Shown: piece after piece, positions 1-6,093 of the stretch
Position numbering within the stretch: the first letter of the stretch is position 1
How the letters are laid out: every line of letters begins with the position of its first letter
Source of the DNA: an uncultured Flammeovirgaceae bacterium
GTDB lineage: Bacteria > Bacteroidota > Bacteroidia > Cytophagales > Cyclobacteriaceae
Length of the DNA stretch: 7,692 nucleotides
Direction: 5' to 3'
NCBI GenBank assembly: GCA_946886805.1
Contig: CAMPJM010000181.1
Location: 1-7,692 of the forward strand
Position numbers and translations under genes: made by a program
Notes under the pieces: generated by a model
What the model was told of the DNA's origin: nothing
What the model saw: the letters and a program-made list of their open reading frames with translations, nothing else
Databases searched by the model: none

Positions 1-263
1 AAATATATCCGCATTTTGACTAAGAAATACTAAAACAGGCATACTTAATCATGGTGTCCTTTCACCATTGTACACATGTCCACTGAATTTCATCGCTTTC
101 TATACCCAGACCCACCAGATGGCTGGTCTGGGGCATAGTCGCTTTAATTTTCCGAAACGGAACATAATAATCCTGCTGTAAGCAACGCCTAGAAGGCCTA
201 TTTTTCCCCTAACTACATTTAAGTAATGTGCAAGCCTTAAGCTTTTTTATATTTCGATCCTTA
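1..263. other. Non-coding region downstream of the gene cluster
   Basis: I find no recognisable gene here on either strand. The longest open stretch is a minus-strand frame of about 48 codons ending in TGA near position 67. It has no good start codon and I do not recognise its translation. The region contains a perfect 8-bp inverted repeat (listed separately) and short A/T-rich stretches. No classic intrinsic terminator (GC-rich stem followed by a T run on the minus strand) is visible after the last gene, so where the transcript ends is not clear. Confidence 0.6.
105..132. repeat. Perfect 8-bp inverted repeat (hairpin)
   Basis: CCCAGACC at 105-112 pairs perfectly with GGTCTGGG at 125-132 across a 12-base loop. 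It lies about 130 bases past the stop codon of the last gene in the cluster. In the minus direction the stem is followed by TAGAAAGCG, with no T run, so it is not a standard rho-independent terminator. It could act as an RNA 3'-end stabiliser or be the remnant of something else. The pairing is seen directly; any function is a guess. Confidence 0.5.
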
Positions 264-1652
264 CTATTCTTTGATTTTAATATTCCTAAATGAAACTCTG
301 TTACCATGATCCTGCAAAAGGATTCTGCCTTCTTCTAATTCTCCAAAGTTTGGCCACTTATCATATTTGCTTTCCGAAACCAGTTTTCTAAAATCTTCAC
401 TTCCGCGTTCATATTCTAAAACTTTAATTCCGTTTAACCAATGTTCTACATGATTATTCTTTGAAACGATGTGCGCAGTATTCCATTCACCCACAGGAGC
501 AATTGGCTTAGCTGGATCAGCTTTAATAAGATCATAAAGTGAAGCCACCGTACGGCTACCTTCATGGTTGCCTAATTTTGCATCAGGATGATTCTCATCG
601 TCTAAAATCTGATATTCTAAACCAATGGAAGATCCCGCACCTTTGTTTATGTCGGTATCAACATAGTACTTTATTCCACTATTTGCTCCTTTTGTTATTT
701 TAAAATCTACTTTTAGTTCGAAATCCCCATAAAGACGTTCCGTAACTATATCCCCACCTGCAGCAGATTCAGCACCATCACTTGCTTGTACAGTCAATAT
801 ACCGTCTTCTATCTCCCAGCCATTTTCTGGAAAATCATCCAATCTAGCTCCCCGCCATCCGTCGGTAGTTTTACCATCCCAAAGAAGTTTCCAACCATCT
901 TCCTTCTCTGCTTCGGTTAATTGATTTTTCGTATTAAAAACAGGTGCATTACTTTTCATATTATACTGCTCCAGGCCGTTCGTCAAAATCCTCACATTTT
1001 TCCACATAACTTGTTTTCCCGGCTCCTCATCATCTCCAATTGCATGTACTTGTAAGGCTATAATGCCTTCATGGGTCTTATCATCAACCAGGTTTGCGGC
1101 TGCTACTCCATTCACCCAGGTTTGAATGGTATCTCCTATTGCTTCGATCCTGTAATGATTCCAGTCGTCTTTTTTGTATGCACTTTGCGCTGAAGTATTC
1201 AGATGCAAGGGATAGAGCCAACCTCTTCTTGCTTCGTCATAAATACCACCACTCCAAGCACGGCTGGAAGGGTCAATTTCTACTTGATAGCCATGTACAC
1301 GATTATTTTGATAATCGGGCTTGCTCTCGCTTCTTATTTGAATGCCTGAATTCATACTTGGATCAGCTTTGAGATCCAACTCCAGAATAAAATCATCATA
1401 TTCCTTTTCTGTAGCCAAAAAACTGTTAGGGGAACCAGGTACAGTAGTGCCTACAATAGCACCATCCACTACCGTATATTTTGCTGTTCCGTTCACCTGT
1501 TTCCAACCTGTGAGGTCTTCCCCATTAAACAACACTATCCATCCTTCGTCACTTGAAGTTTCTTTTTGGGTTTGGCTACAGGCGCTCAGGCCCACCATTA
1601 GGGCAGCAGCGGAAATTAAATTAAGAACAGTTACTTTAATGTTACACTTCAT
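264..1652 (-). CDS. Lipoprotein with two tandem DUF1080 (3-keto-disaccharide hydrolase) domains
   Basis: This 462-residue protein begins with a lipoprotein signal peptide: a hydrophobic stretch then the lipobox LSAC, with Cys25 as the likely lipidated residue. It should be anchored in the periplasm or at the outer membrane. Two DUF1080 (PF06439) domains follow, at about residues 37-224 and 253-461. Each opens with a GW-hydrophobic-F/W-(N/D)G motif ([28 protein letters not shown]), carries an NSGI turn (101-104 and 324-327) and a W-x-NG motif (179-182 and 405-408). DUF1080 proteins are concanavalin-like beta-sandwiches. Members have been linked to cleavage of 3-keto glycosides made by Gfo/Idh/MocA dehydrogenases, which fits the neighbouring oxidoreductase. 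The ATG at 1652 is chosen because the signal peptide follows directly. Most family members have one domain, so here one copy may be catalytic and the other sugar-binding; I cannot tell which. The gene lies 138 bp after the DUF6807 gene. The domain calls are firm, the exact reaction is not. Confidence 0.88.
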   Translation of the reverse strand: MKCNIKVTVLNLISAAALMVGLSACSQTQKETSSDEGWIVLFNGEDLTGWKQVNGTAKYTVVDGAIVGTTVPGSPNSFLATEKEYDDFILELDLKADPSMNSGIQIRSESKPDYQNNRVHGYQVEIDPSSRAWSGGIYDEARRGWLYPLHLNTSAQSAYKKDDWNHYRIEAIGDTIQTWVNGVAAANLVDDKTHEGIIALQVHAIGDDEEPGKQVMWKNVRILTNGLEQYNMKSNAPVFNTKNQLTEAEKEDGWKLLWDGKTTDGWRGARLDDFPENGWEIEDGILTVQASDGAESAAGGDIVTERLYGDFELKVDFKITKGANSGIKYYVDTDINKGAGSSIGLEYQILDDENHPDAKLGNHEGSRTVASLYDLIKADPAKPIAPVGEWNTAHIVSKNNHVEHWLNGIKVLEYERGSEDFRKLVSESKYDKWPNFGELEEGRILLQDHGNRVSFRNIKIKE

Positions 1653-1790
1653 GAGTTGTCTTTAGAATTTATTTATAATTATCTTAAATGTTATAAAAGC
1701 AAAGGAAAATGCAAGGAAATTCTAAGTAGTCCCCTTCTTCCACTTTCCAACTTTCACCTCTCTCGACCGAATTTTGGCAGCTCGCGTCGC

Positions 1791-2885
1791 TTACAACGCA
1801 AACTCCTCGAAATCCTTGTCGATTTGCTCATCTCCTACTTTATCTCCGGAATAAATGACAATGCGATGCTTAAAAGTAACAGATTCGCCAGCAGGAAGCA
1901 TGAAATTGAGTTCCTCCTTTCCTCCGCTCAAAGCCTTTTGCCCTAGATTATTTGCAGCATACAATCCATACCCTCTCACATGCCAATAAGTGGGATAACC
2001 CACATTATCAGGATGATCAAGGATGACTACGGATATATTTTCGCCCTTGATTTGCCCTGACAAATTCATCCACTTCGCTCGTGTGCCCCATGCTGCTTCC
2101 CCTTCTATGCCTTCGCTGCTTCTATACATGCCGGTCACCCCTTCATTATTCAAAACGGGGACACCAGTAGGCTCACCATTTCCATCTGTAAATTCTTCCG
2201 GTCTATCGGAAGGATGCTCCAGGTCACGTGCCACGCGAAGGCAAATTAGACCTTCTTTATTGTCTTTCATGGAAACATCTTCACCTAAAGCTTTCAATGT
2301 CGTTATTCTGTCTATTGTCCTTCTGCTTTCCGATCCGCTAAAGGCGAAGGTGGTGTTTTCTTCAAGCATTGCTTTATCATCAGGCCCAACCCACTCCATT
2401 GTAACTTCCAACACGCCTTTGTCATCGCCATTGCTAATACTATTGATTTCCTTGTGAAATATAGTACCATAATGCGCTTTTTCTTCGGCAGGAACAGCAT
2501 CGGAATTATTCCAAAAATCCAGGCCGTTAACATCCCCATAATTGAACCAAAGGCCTACGTGATGCGGGTGATCAATGCGTTCCCCCTGACGCGGCACCAG
2601 CGGGAAACCTCTGGTTATTATAGTACCCTGGGCAGTTTTTATGGGATACAAAACAGGTTTATCTATTGATTTTGGATAGATATAAGAAGTAAAAAGCTCC
2701 CCACCAATGAACACATCAACCTTTTTCTCTTCGTCATTTCTTACCAGCATAATATATTTGTTTTCGTTTACGGACGGCTCTGCAGCAGCTTGTGAAATTT
2801 CTTTTTGCCGACTATTGCAAGCCGAGAATAAGAAACCCAACAATATTATACCCAAATAGGAAGTAATTTTTGTTACGTTATACAT
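1791..2885 (-). CDS. DUF6807 ('PmoA family') lipoprotein
   Basis: This 364-residue protein has a lipoprotein signal (lipobox FSAC, Cys23) followed by a polar linker, so it should be anchored in the envelope. The mature part matches the DUF6807 family, long labelled 'methane oxygenase PmoA family' in databases. The diagnostic block is around residues 76-126: KPVLYP, then RGFPLVPRQGE, DHPHH (105-109), GLWFNYGDVNG and a following DFWN. The PmoA label is misleading: this is a soluble, His-rich beta-type protein with no membrane segments beyond the signal, unlike a methane monooxygenase subunit. No reaction is established to my knowledge. In Bacteroidetes and Planctomycetes such genes often sit beside Gfo/Idh/MocA and DUF1080 genes, as here, which suggests a role in oxidised-sugar processing. 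DHPHH could bind a metal or a sugar (inference). The gene sits 128 bp after the oxidoreductase and 138 bp before the DUF1080 gene. Confidence 0.85.
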   Translation of the reverse strand: MYNVTKITSYLGIILLGFLFSACNSRQKEISQAAAEPSVNENKYIMLVRNDEEKKVDVFIGGELFTSYIYPKSIDKPVLYPIKTAQGTIITRGFPLVPRQGERIDHPHHVGLWFNYGDVNGLDFWNNSDAVPAEEKAHYGTIFHKEINSISNGDDKGVLEVTMEWVGPDDKAMLEENTTFAFSGSESRRTIDRITTLKALGEDVSMKDNKEGLICLRVARDLEHPSDRPEEFTDGNGEPTGVPVLNNEGVTGMYRSSEGIEGEAAWGTRAKWMNLSGQIKGENISVVILDHPDNVGYPTYWHVRGYGLYAANNLGQKALSGGKEELNFMLPAGESVTFKHRIVIYSGDKVGDEQIDKDFEEFAL

Positions 2886-2912
2886 GATATTTGTTTGCTA
2901 TTTTTACATTTT

Positions 2913-2958
2913 TAGCTATTGGTTATTAGCGGTTAGCTGTTATGAGCGATCGGCTATA
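2913..2958. repeat. Imperfect short repeats of the GGTTATTAGC type
   Basis: The spacer between the oxidoreductase and DUF6807 genes contains degenerate copies of a TTAGC-type unit. GTTATTAGCGG (2922-2932) recurs as GTTATGAGCGA (2939-2949), with TTAGCTATT and GGTTAGCTG between and beside them. Low-complexity text of this kind is, as I recall, common between genes in flavobacterial genomes. It is non-coding. Whether it arises by slippage or is a mobile or structured element cannot be judged from one copy. Confidence 0.5.
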
Positions 2959-2965
2959 TTCCCAG

Positions 2966-3010
2966 TTCCAACTTCAATGCCATGTCTTCTATCTTCCAAC
3001 TTCCAACTTC
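2966..3010. repeat. TTCCAAC tandem repeat immediately downstream of the oxidoreductase gene
   Basis: TTCCAAC occurs twice head to tail at 2994-3000 and 3001-3007. The related TTCCAACTTC is at 2966-2975 and CTTCTATCTTCC lies between. On the minus strand this reads as a purine-rich GGAAGTTGGAAGTTGG track starting 4 bases after the oxidoreductase stop codon. A degenerate relative (CTTTCCAACTTTC, 1743-1755) lies in the next spacer, again downstream of a stop codon. The recurrence suggests a dispersed intergenic repeat family of this genome rather than a gene-specific signal. Confidence 0.5.
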
Positions 3011-3013
3011 TTG

Positions 3014-4378
3014 CTAGTACTTAAACACCTCACCTCCAGCCAGCACCTCTTGTCTTTCTTCGTCAAAGGTTACATACTTTCCTGTCCTTAAGGCAGCATT
3101 TGTCATGATGTTGGCTATGGAATGATTATACCCTACAATTACCGGTGCATGCGGTTGTTTCCTGCTCCTTACGCATTCCATCCAGTTCCTCATGTGAGCA
3201 GAAGTCATGTTATCAGCTCCTGTATTTGCGCTTGTTTCGGCTTTAATTTGTTCAGCAAGGGTAGTTTCTGGAAGCAAATTAGGCTCCATACCCATTGCTG
3301 AAGCATGCCCTTCTTTTAGCCCTCCATGGGGGGTTACTTTATTAGTATCCAGGTTCAATTCCCCGCCGTTAGAATAATAAATTTCCTTGACGCCACCAGC
3401 GGAATTGGTAAACCTGGAAGAATATACCACCTGAAAACCTTTTGATTTATCATCGGCTGGCCCGTAATCGAATACTGCCGTCATGGTATCGAAATTTTCC
3501 CTTCCATCCTGCCACAGATATATTCCGCCATTGGCAGCAACGCTCCTTGGATGCGCCAAACCCGTAAACCAATGGACGGTATCGATTTGGTGGGACATCC
3601 ATTGTCCAGGGATTCCCGAGGAGTAAGGCCAAAAAAGCCGATATTCCAGGTATTTTCTTGGATTCCATGCTTCATAAGGCCGGTTCATTAAATATCGCTT
3701 CCAGTCTGTATCCTTTTCCTGTATTCCTTTTGTTAACTGAGGCAAACGCCAACGGTCAGGCTGATTTACGTTCCAGGTCATTTCTACCATCACAATATCC
3801 CCGAATTTTCCAGACCGGATAAATTTGTTGGCCGCATGATAATTGGCACCGCTCCTTCTTTGAGAACCTATCTGGACAATCTTTCCCGATTTCTCTACGG
3901 CTTCCCTGGCCGCCCTGTTGTCCTCCATAGTCTCTGCGAAGGGTTTTTCACAATAGGCATCTCTTCCCGCTTCCACCGCCTCCTTGCAATGCAGTGCATG
4001 CTGAAAATCAGCAGTACTGATAATCACTACATCTACATCCTTCCTGTCATAAAGCTCCTCATTATTTCTGGAGGTCTTGATTTTCTTTCCAGTTTTTTCC
4101 TTTATGAACGCTACGGCTTCGTCCCTTCTCCGATTCCAGATATCTGAAACCGCGGAAAATTCAAAATTAAGTTCATCGGCATGCCCCAACAAAGAGGGGA
4201 TCAAAGCACTTTTTGCCCGATTGGAAAACCCCACGATCCCAACATTTATCTTGTCATTTGCACCAACAATACGGGCATAACTACTGGCAGAAAAGCCCAT
4301 TGCCCCAATTGTTATACCTGCTGTGGATAAGGCGGTTTTTTTAATAAATTCTCTTCTGGAACTGTTGTTTTTTTTCAT
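3014..4378 (-). CDS. Tat-exported Gfo/Idh/MocA family NAD(P)-dependent sugar oxidoreductase
   Basis: This 454-residue protein opens with a twin-arginine signal (SRREFIKK at residues 7-14, hydrophobic stretch 15-34, likely cleavage after SSYA), so it should be exported folded with its cofactor. A Rossmann fold follows: NVGIVGFSNR (45-54) is the dinucleotide-binding turn, with the usual third glycine replaced, and CEKPFAET carries the family signature EKP (144-146). The C-terminal substrate domain has GQWMSHQIDTVHW (258-270), matching the family's W..H..D..HW pattern with His263, Asp266 and His269. Family members oxidise or reduce sugar hydroxyls; some exported ones make 3-keto sugars. With DUF1080 and DUF6807 genes next door, oxidation of a glycan C3 hydroxyl is the best guess. 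A GH109-type glycosidase is an alternative in the same fold family, and I cannot exclude it. The start codon is followed by a run of eight A residues. The gene begins 48 bp after the upstream sulfatase, with a palindrome in that gap. Confidence 0.88.
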   Translation of the reverse strand: MKKNNSSRREFIKKTALSTAGITIGAMGFSASSYARIVGANDKINVGIVGFSNRAKSALIPSLLGHADELNFEFSAVSDIWNRRRDEAVAFIKEKTGKKIKTSRNNEELYDRKDVDVVIISTADFQHALHCKEAVEAGRDAYCEKPFAETMEDNRAAREAVEKSGKIVQIGSQRRSGANYHAANKFIRSGKFGDIVMVEMTWNVNQPDRWRLPQLTKGIQEKDTDWKRYLMNRPYEAWNPRKYLEYRLFWPYSSGIPGQWMSHQIDTVHWFTGLAHPRSVAANGGIYLWQDGRENFDTMTAVFDYGPADDKSKGFQVVYSSRFTNSAGGVKEIYYSNGGELNLDTNKVTPHGGLKEGHASAMGMEPNLLPETTLAEQIKAETSANTGADNMTSAHMRNWMECVRSRKQPHAPVIVGYNHSIANIMTNAALRTGKYVTFDEERQEVLAGGEVFKY

Positions 4379-4382
4379 ATTG

Positions 4383-4396
4383 TGTAATCGGTTACA
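4383..4396. promoter_or_regulatory. Possible LacI-type operator just upstream of the oxidoreductase start
   Basis: TGTAATCGGTTACA is a near-perfect palindrome (12 of 14 positions symmetric) with a central CG and TGTAA/TTACA arms, the general look of LacI/GalR-family operators. It ends 4 bases before the oxidoreductase start codon, in the 48-bp gap after the sulfatase gene. If bound, it could repress the downstream half of the cluster separately from the sulfatases. I see no second copy in the window, and the position so close to the ATG is unusual for an operator, so chance remains possible. Confidence 0.35.
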
Positions 4397-4426
4397 TTGG
4401 TAATTTGATTTATTTATATCTTATGT

Positions 4427-5908
4427 TTAATTGTCATTTGAATAAAGACCGGTATTTCCCTCTTCCAATATTTTATCTAATTTATTGACTAATTTTGGCT
4501 TCTTTGCCGCAATATTTACATTTTCATTAGGATCATTTTTATGATCATACAATTCTATCACTGGCTCCTCATCTCTAAAATATTTCGTGTACCGGTAACG
4601 CGGCACCCTAACCGAAATGCCTTTATTAAAATACCCATATGCATTTTCCTGCCAGTCTTTATCGTTGTTTTTCTTATCCATAAGCTTTATCAAACTTCTT
4701 CCCTTGGTTTCGTACGGCATTTTCACTCGGCACAACTCCATCAAAGTCGGGTATACATCAATTGAGCTTACTATTTTTTCAATATGCTTTTCCTGTTTTT
4801 TTATGGAAGGAACCTTAATAATCAAAGGGCTCCTTAGTGCCCTTTCAAATAATGTATGCTTTCCCCATACTTGATGATCACCCAACTGCCATCCATGATC
4901 TCCCCAAAGGACTACGATCGTATTTTTATCCAGCCCCGTACTTTCAAGTTTATCTAATAGTTTACCAATTTGTGCATCAGTATAACTCACAGCTGCATAA
5001 TACGCATGCATTATTTTTTTAGCATATTCTTTTGATGCCGGTTTATTTAACTCCGGATGTTCTTCACCTAATTTATACCTGTTAAACTCCGGACTGTCAT
5101 GCAAGCTTGCCGAATTCACGTTTTCAGGAATGTGGGGCGATGGGGTAGTTGAAATTTCAGATTCATCATACATATCCCAATACTTTTTGGGAGCATTAAA
5201 CGGTAAATGTGGTTTAAAAAATCCTACTCCAAGAAAAAATGGCCCTTCAATATTAGCCAGGGAATCTATTTGCTCAATGGCCAGTTTTGCGGAAAGTCCA
5301 TCTGGATAACCTTCATCATCCACATCTCCTTTTTCATAAGGTTTAACATCCCCTTCCTTGGTTATTCTACTGCTTCCATCCGCATAAGCGAAAAAAGCAT
5401 CCCAACCGTCCTCCCACTTTCCTGCATTGAACAGATTTTTATCCCAACTATGCGGAAGTTCAGGCGGTGCATTTTTTGAACTTTCACTATAACCATACAA
5501 ACCATCAATATAATGGCTAATTTTTCCTATACCTACTGTGTAATAGCCATTACGCCTTAAATGATGTATAAAAGTTTCCGGGGCTTTCTTTTCAGGTTCA
5601 CCAGAAATGTAATTCCTAATTACTTCATTACTTAGTTGTTCTTCTGAACGAGGTAATTTTCCCGTTAAAATAGTGTACCTGGATGGTCCACATGTGGGTA
5701 CCTGCACGTAATGCTTCATAAAAGCACTACCCTGAGAAGCCAACTTATCAATATTTGGGGTTTTAATAACTTTATTCCCATATGCTCCCAACTCAGGACG
5801 TAAATCATCTACGAATATAAAGAGGACATTTGGAGGTGAATCTCCTTTTTGTTGAAAAGCAAATGCTTTTACGGAGAAAAGAATGAATAGTATGGTTATA
5901 TATCTCAT
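4427..5908 (-). CDS. S1-family sulfatase, iduronate-2-sulfatase-like, secreted
   Basis: This 493-residue protein is a formylglycine-dependent type I sulfatase that hydrolyses a sulfate ester on a sugar. Residues 1-18 form a Sec signal peptide without a lipobox, so it is probably periplasmic or secreted. FVDDLRPELGAYGN supplies the metal-binding Asp34-Asp35. Cys73 in CGPSR is the residue converted to formylglycine. GIGKISH gives Lys129 and His132, GFFKPHLPF gives Lys232-His234, LWGDHGWQLGDH gives Asp337-His338, and WGKHTLFE gives Lys350. These blocks match the human iduronate-2-sulfatase type (SulfAtlas S1_7-like, from memory), a group also found in algal-polysaccharide loci. All catalytic residues I can check are present, and length is normal for the family. 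The ATG at 5908 is supported by the signal peptide; it overlaps the stop of a short open frame as ATGA. No maturation enzyme (anSME or FGE) is in the window. Regiospecificity and substrate cannot be read from the sequence. Confidence 0.93.
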   Translation of the reverse strand: MRYITILFILFSVKAFAFQQKGDSPPNVLFIFVDDLRPELGAYGNKVIKTPNIDKLASQGSAFMKHYVQVPTCGPSRYTILTGKLPRSEEQLSNEVIRNYISGEPEKKAPETFIHHLRRNGYYTVGIGKISHYIDGLYGYSESSKNAPPELPHSWDKNLFNAGKWEDGWDAFFAYADGSSRITKEGDVKPYEKGDVDDEGYPDGLSAKLAIEQIDSLANIEGPFFLGVGFFKPHLPFNAPKKYWDMYDESEISTTPSPHIPENVNSASLHDSPEFNRYKLGEEHPELNKPASKEYAKKIMHAYYAAVSYTDAQIGKLLDKLESTGLDKNTIVVLWGDHGWQLGDHQVWGKHTLFERALRSPLIIKVPSIKKQEKHIEKIVSSIDVYPTLMELCRVKMPYETKGRSLIKLMDKKNNDKDWQENAYGYFNKGISVRVPRYRYTKYFRDEEPVIELYDHKNDPNENVNIAAKKPKLVNKLDKILEEGNTGLYSNDN

Positions 5909-6093
5909 GGTCTATTTTTTGTAACTTCACGCAATACTTCAATATCCAAGATTCTGTGCCAGATCCGCGTTAAAATATTCCTTCCTAGTTCTGTTGCGGG
6001 AATAGGACAAACATTGTACTTGGGTAAAATTTCGTAAGCATAATATGGGTAATATTCTTGTGCTAGAGTGGTATATTGCCTAATCCATTTCAT
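5905..6093 (-). CDS. 62-codon open frame joined to both sulfatase genes by ATGA overlaps (doubtful)
   Basis: An ATG at 6093 overlaps the TGA stop of the upstream sulfatase (6092-6090), and this frame's own TGA (5907-5905) overlaps the ATG of the next sulfatase (5908). The geometry is that of translational coupling. The first 38 or so residues look like a SusD C-terminal segment (KYNVCPIPATEL); the last 24 are frameshifted sequence without resemblance to anything I know. I think it is a decayed gene fragment rather than a functional protein. Its translation may still deliver ribosomes to the next sulfatase start. A longer version starting at 6144 would overlap the sulfatase coding region and is unlikely. 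Confidence 0.25.
   Translation of the reverse strand: MKWIRQYTTLAQEYYPYYAYEILPKYNVCPIPATELGRNILTRIWHRILDIEVLREVTKNRP
5939..6093 (-). pseudogene. Frameshifted C-terminal remnant of a susD-like gene
   Basis: SusD-family proteins, the glycan-binding lipoproteins paired with SusC transporters, usually end in a pattern like PIPxxE(I/L)...N..L.QNPGY at the stop codon. One minus-strand frame here reads LPKYNVCPIPATELGR. Shifting frame at about 5979-5982, the DNA continues EYFNADLAQNLGY and stops (TGA 5941-5939). The two halves together give a near-typical SusD ending at nearly the right spacing. The break lies at an AGGAAGGA repeat: loss of one AGGA unit, or of one base, would explain it. The 5' portion (well over 400 codons in a normal susD) is absent; the similarity stops near 6093, where the upstream sulfatase gene ends. 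This suggests an ancestral susD-sulfatase order, later disrupted by recombination that put another sulfatase gene against the susD tail. The identification rests on motif recognition only. Confidence 0.7.

Noticed and set aside
187..205. GCCT-AGA-AGGC stem followed by CTATTTTT as a plus-strand terminator
   Set aside because: The stem has only 4 bp with a 3-base loop, and no plus-strand gene precedes it.
1..263. A minus-strand frame of about 48 codons (about 67-213)
   Set aside because: There is no credible start near its beginning, no recognisable similarity, and its length is expected by chance.
1653..1790. A Bacteroidetes-type promoter (TTTG then TAnnTTTG) in the spacer before the DUF1080 gene
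   Set aside because: A TTTG is present but no TAnnTTTG follows at the right distance; only A/T-rich sequence is seen.
1656..1946. Plus-strand open frames here and opposite the other genes (for example 2023-2457, 3836-4147, 7110-7430)
   Set aside because: They lie opposite well-supported minus-strand genes, and their translations show no domain, signal or motif of their own.
2872..2885. TGTATAACGTAACA at the DUF6807 start as a second LacI-type operator
   Set aside because: Its arms match poorly as an inverted repeat and it lies inside the coding start, so it does not support the 4383-4396 site.
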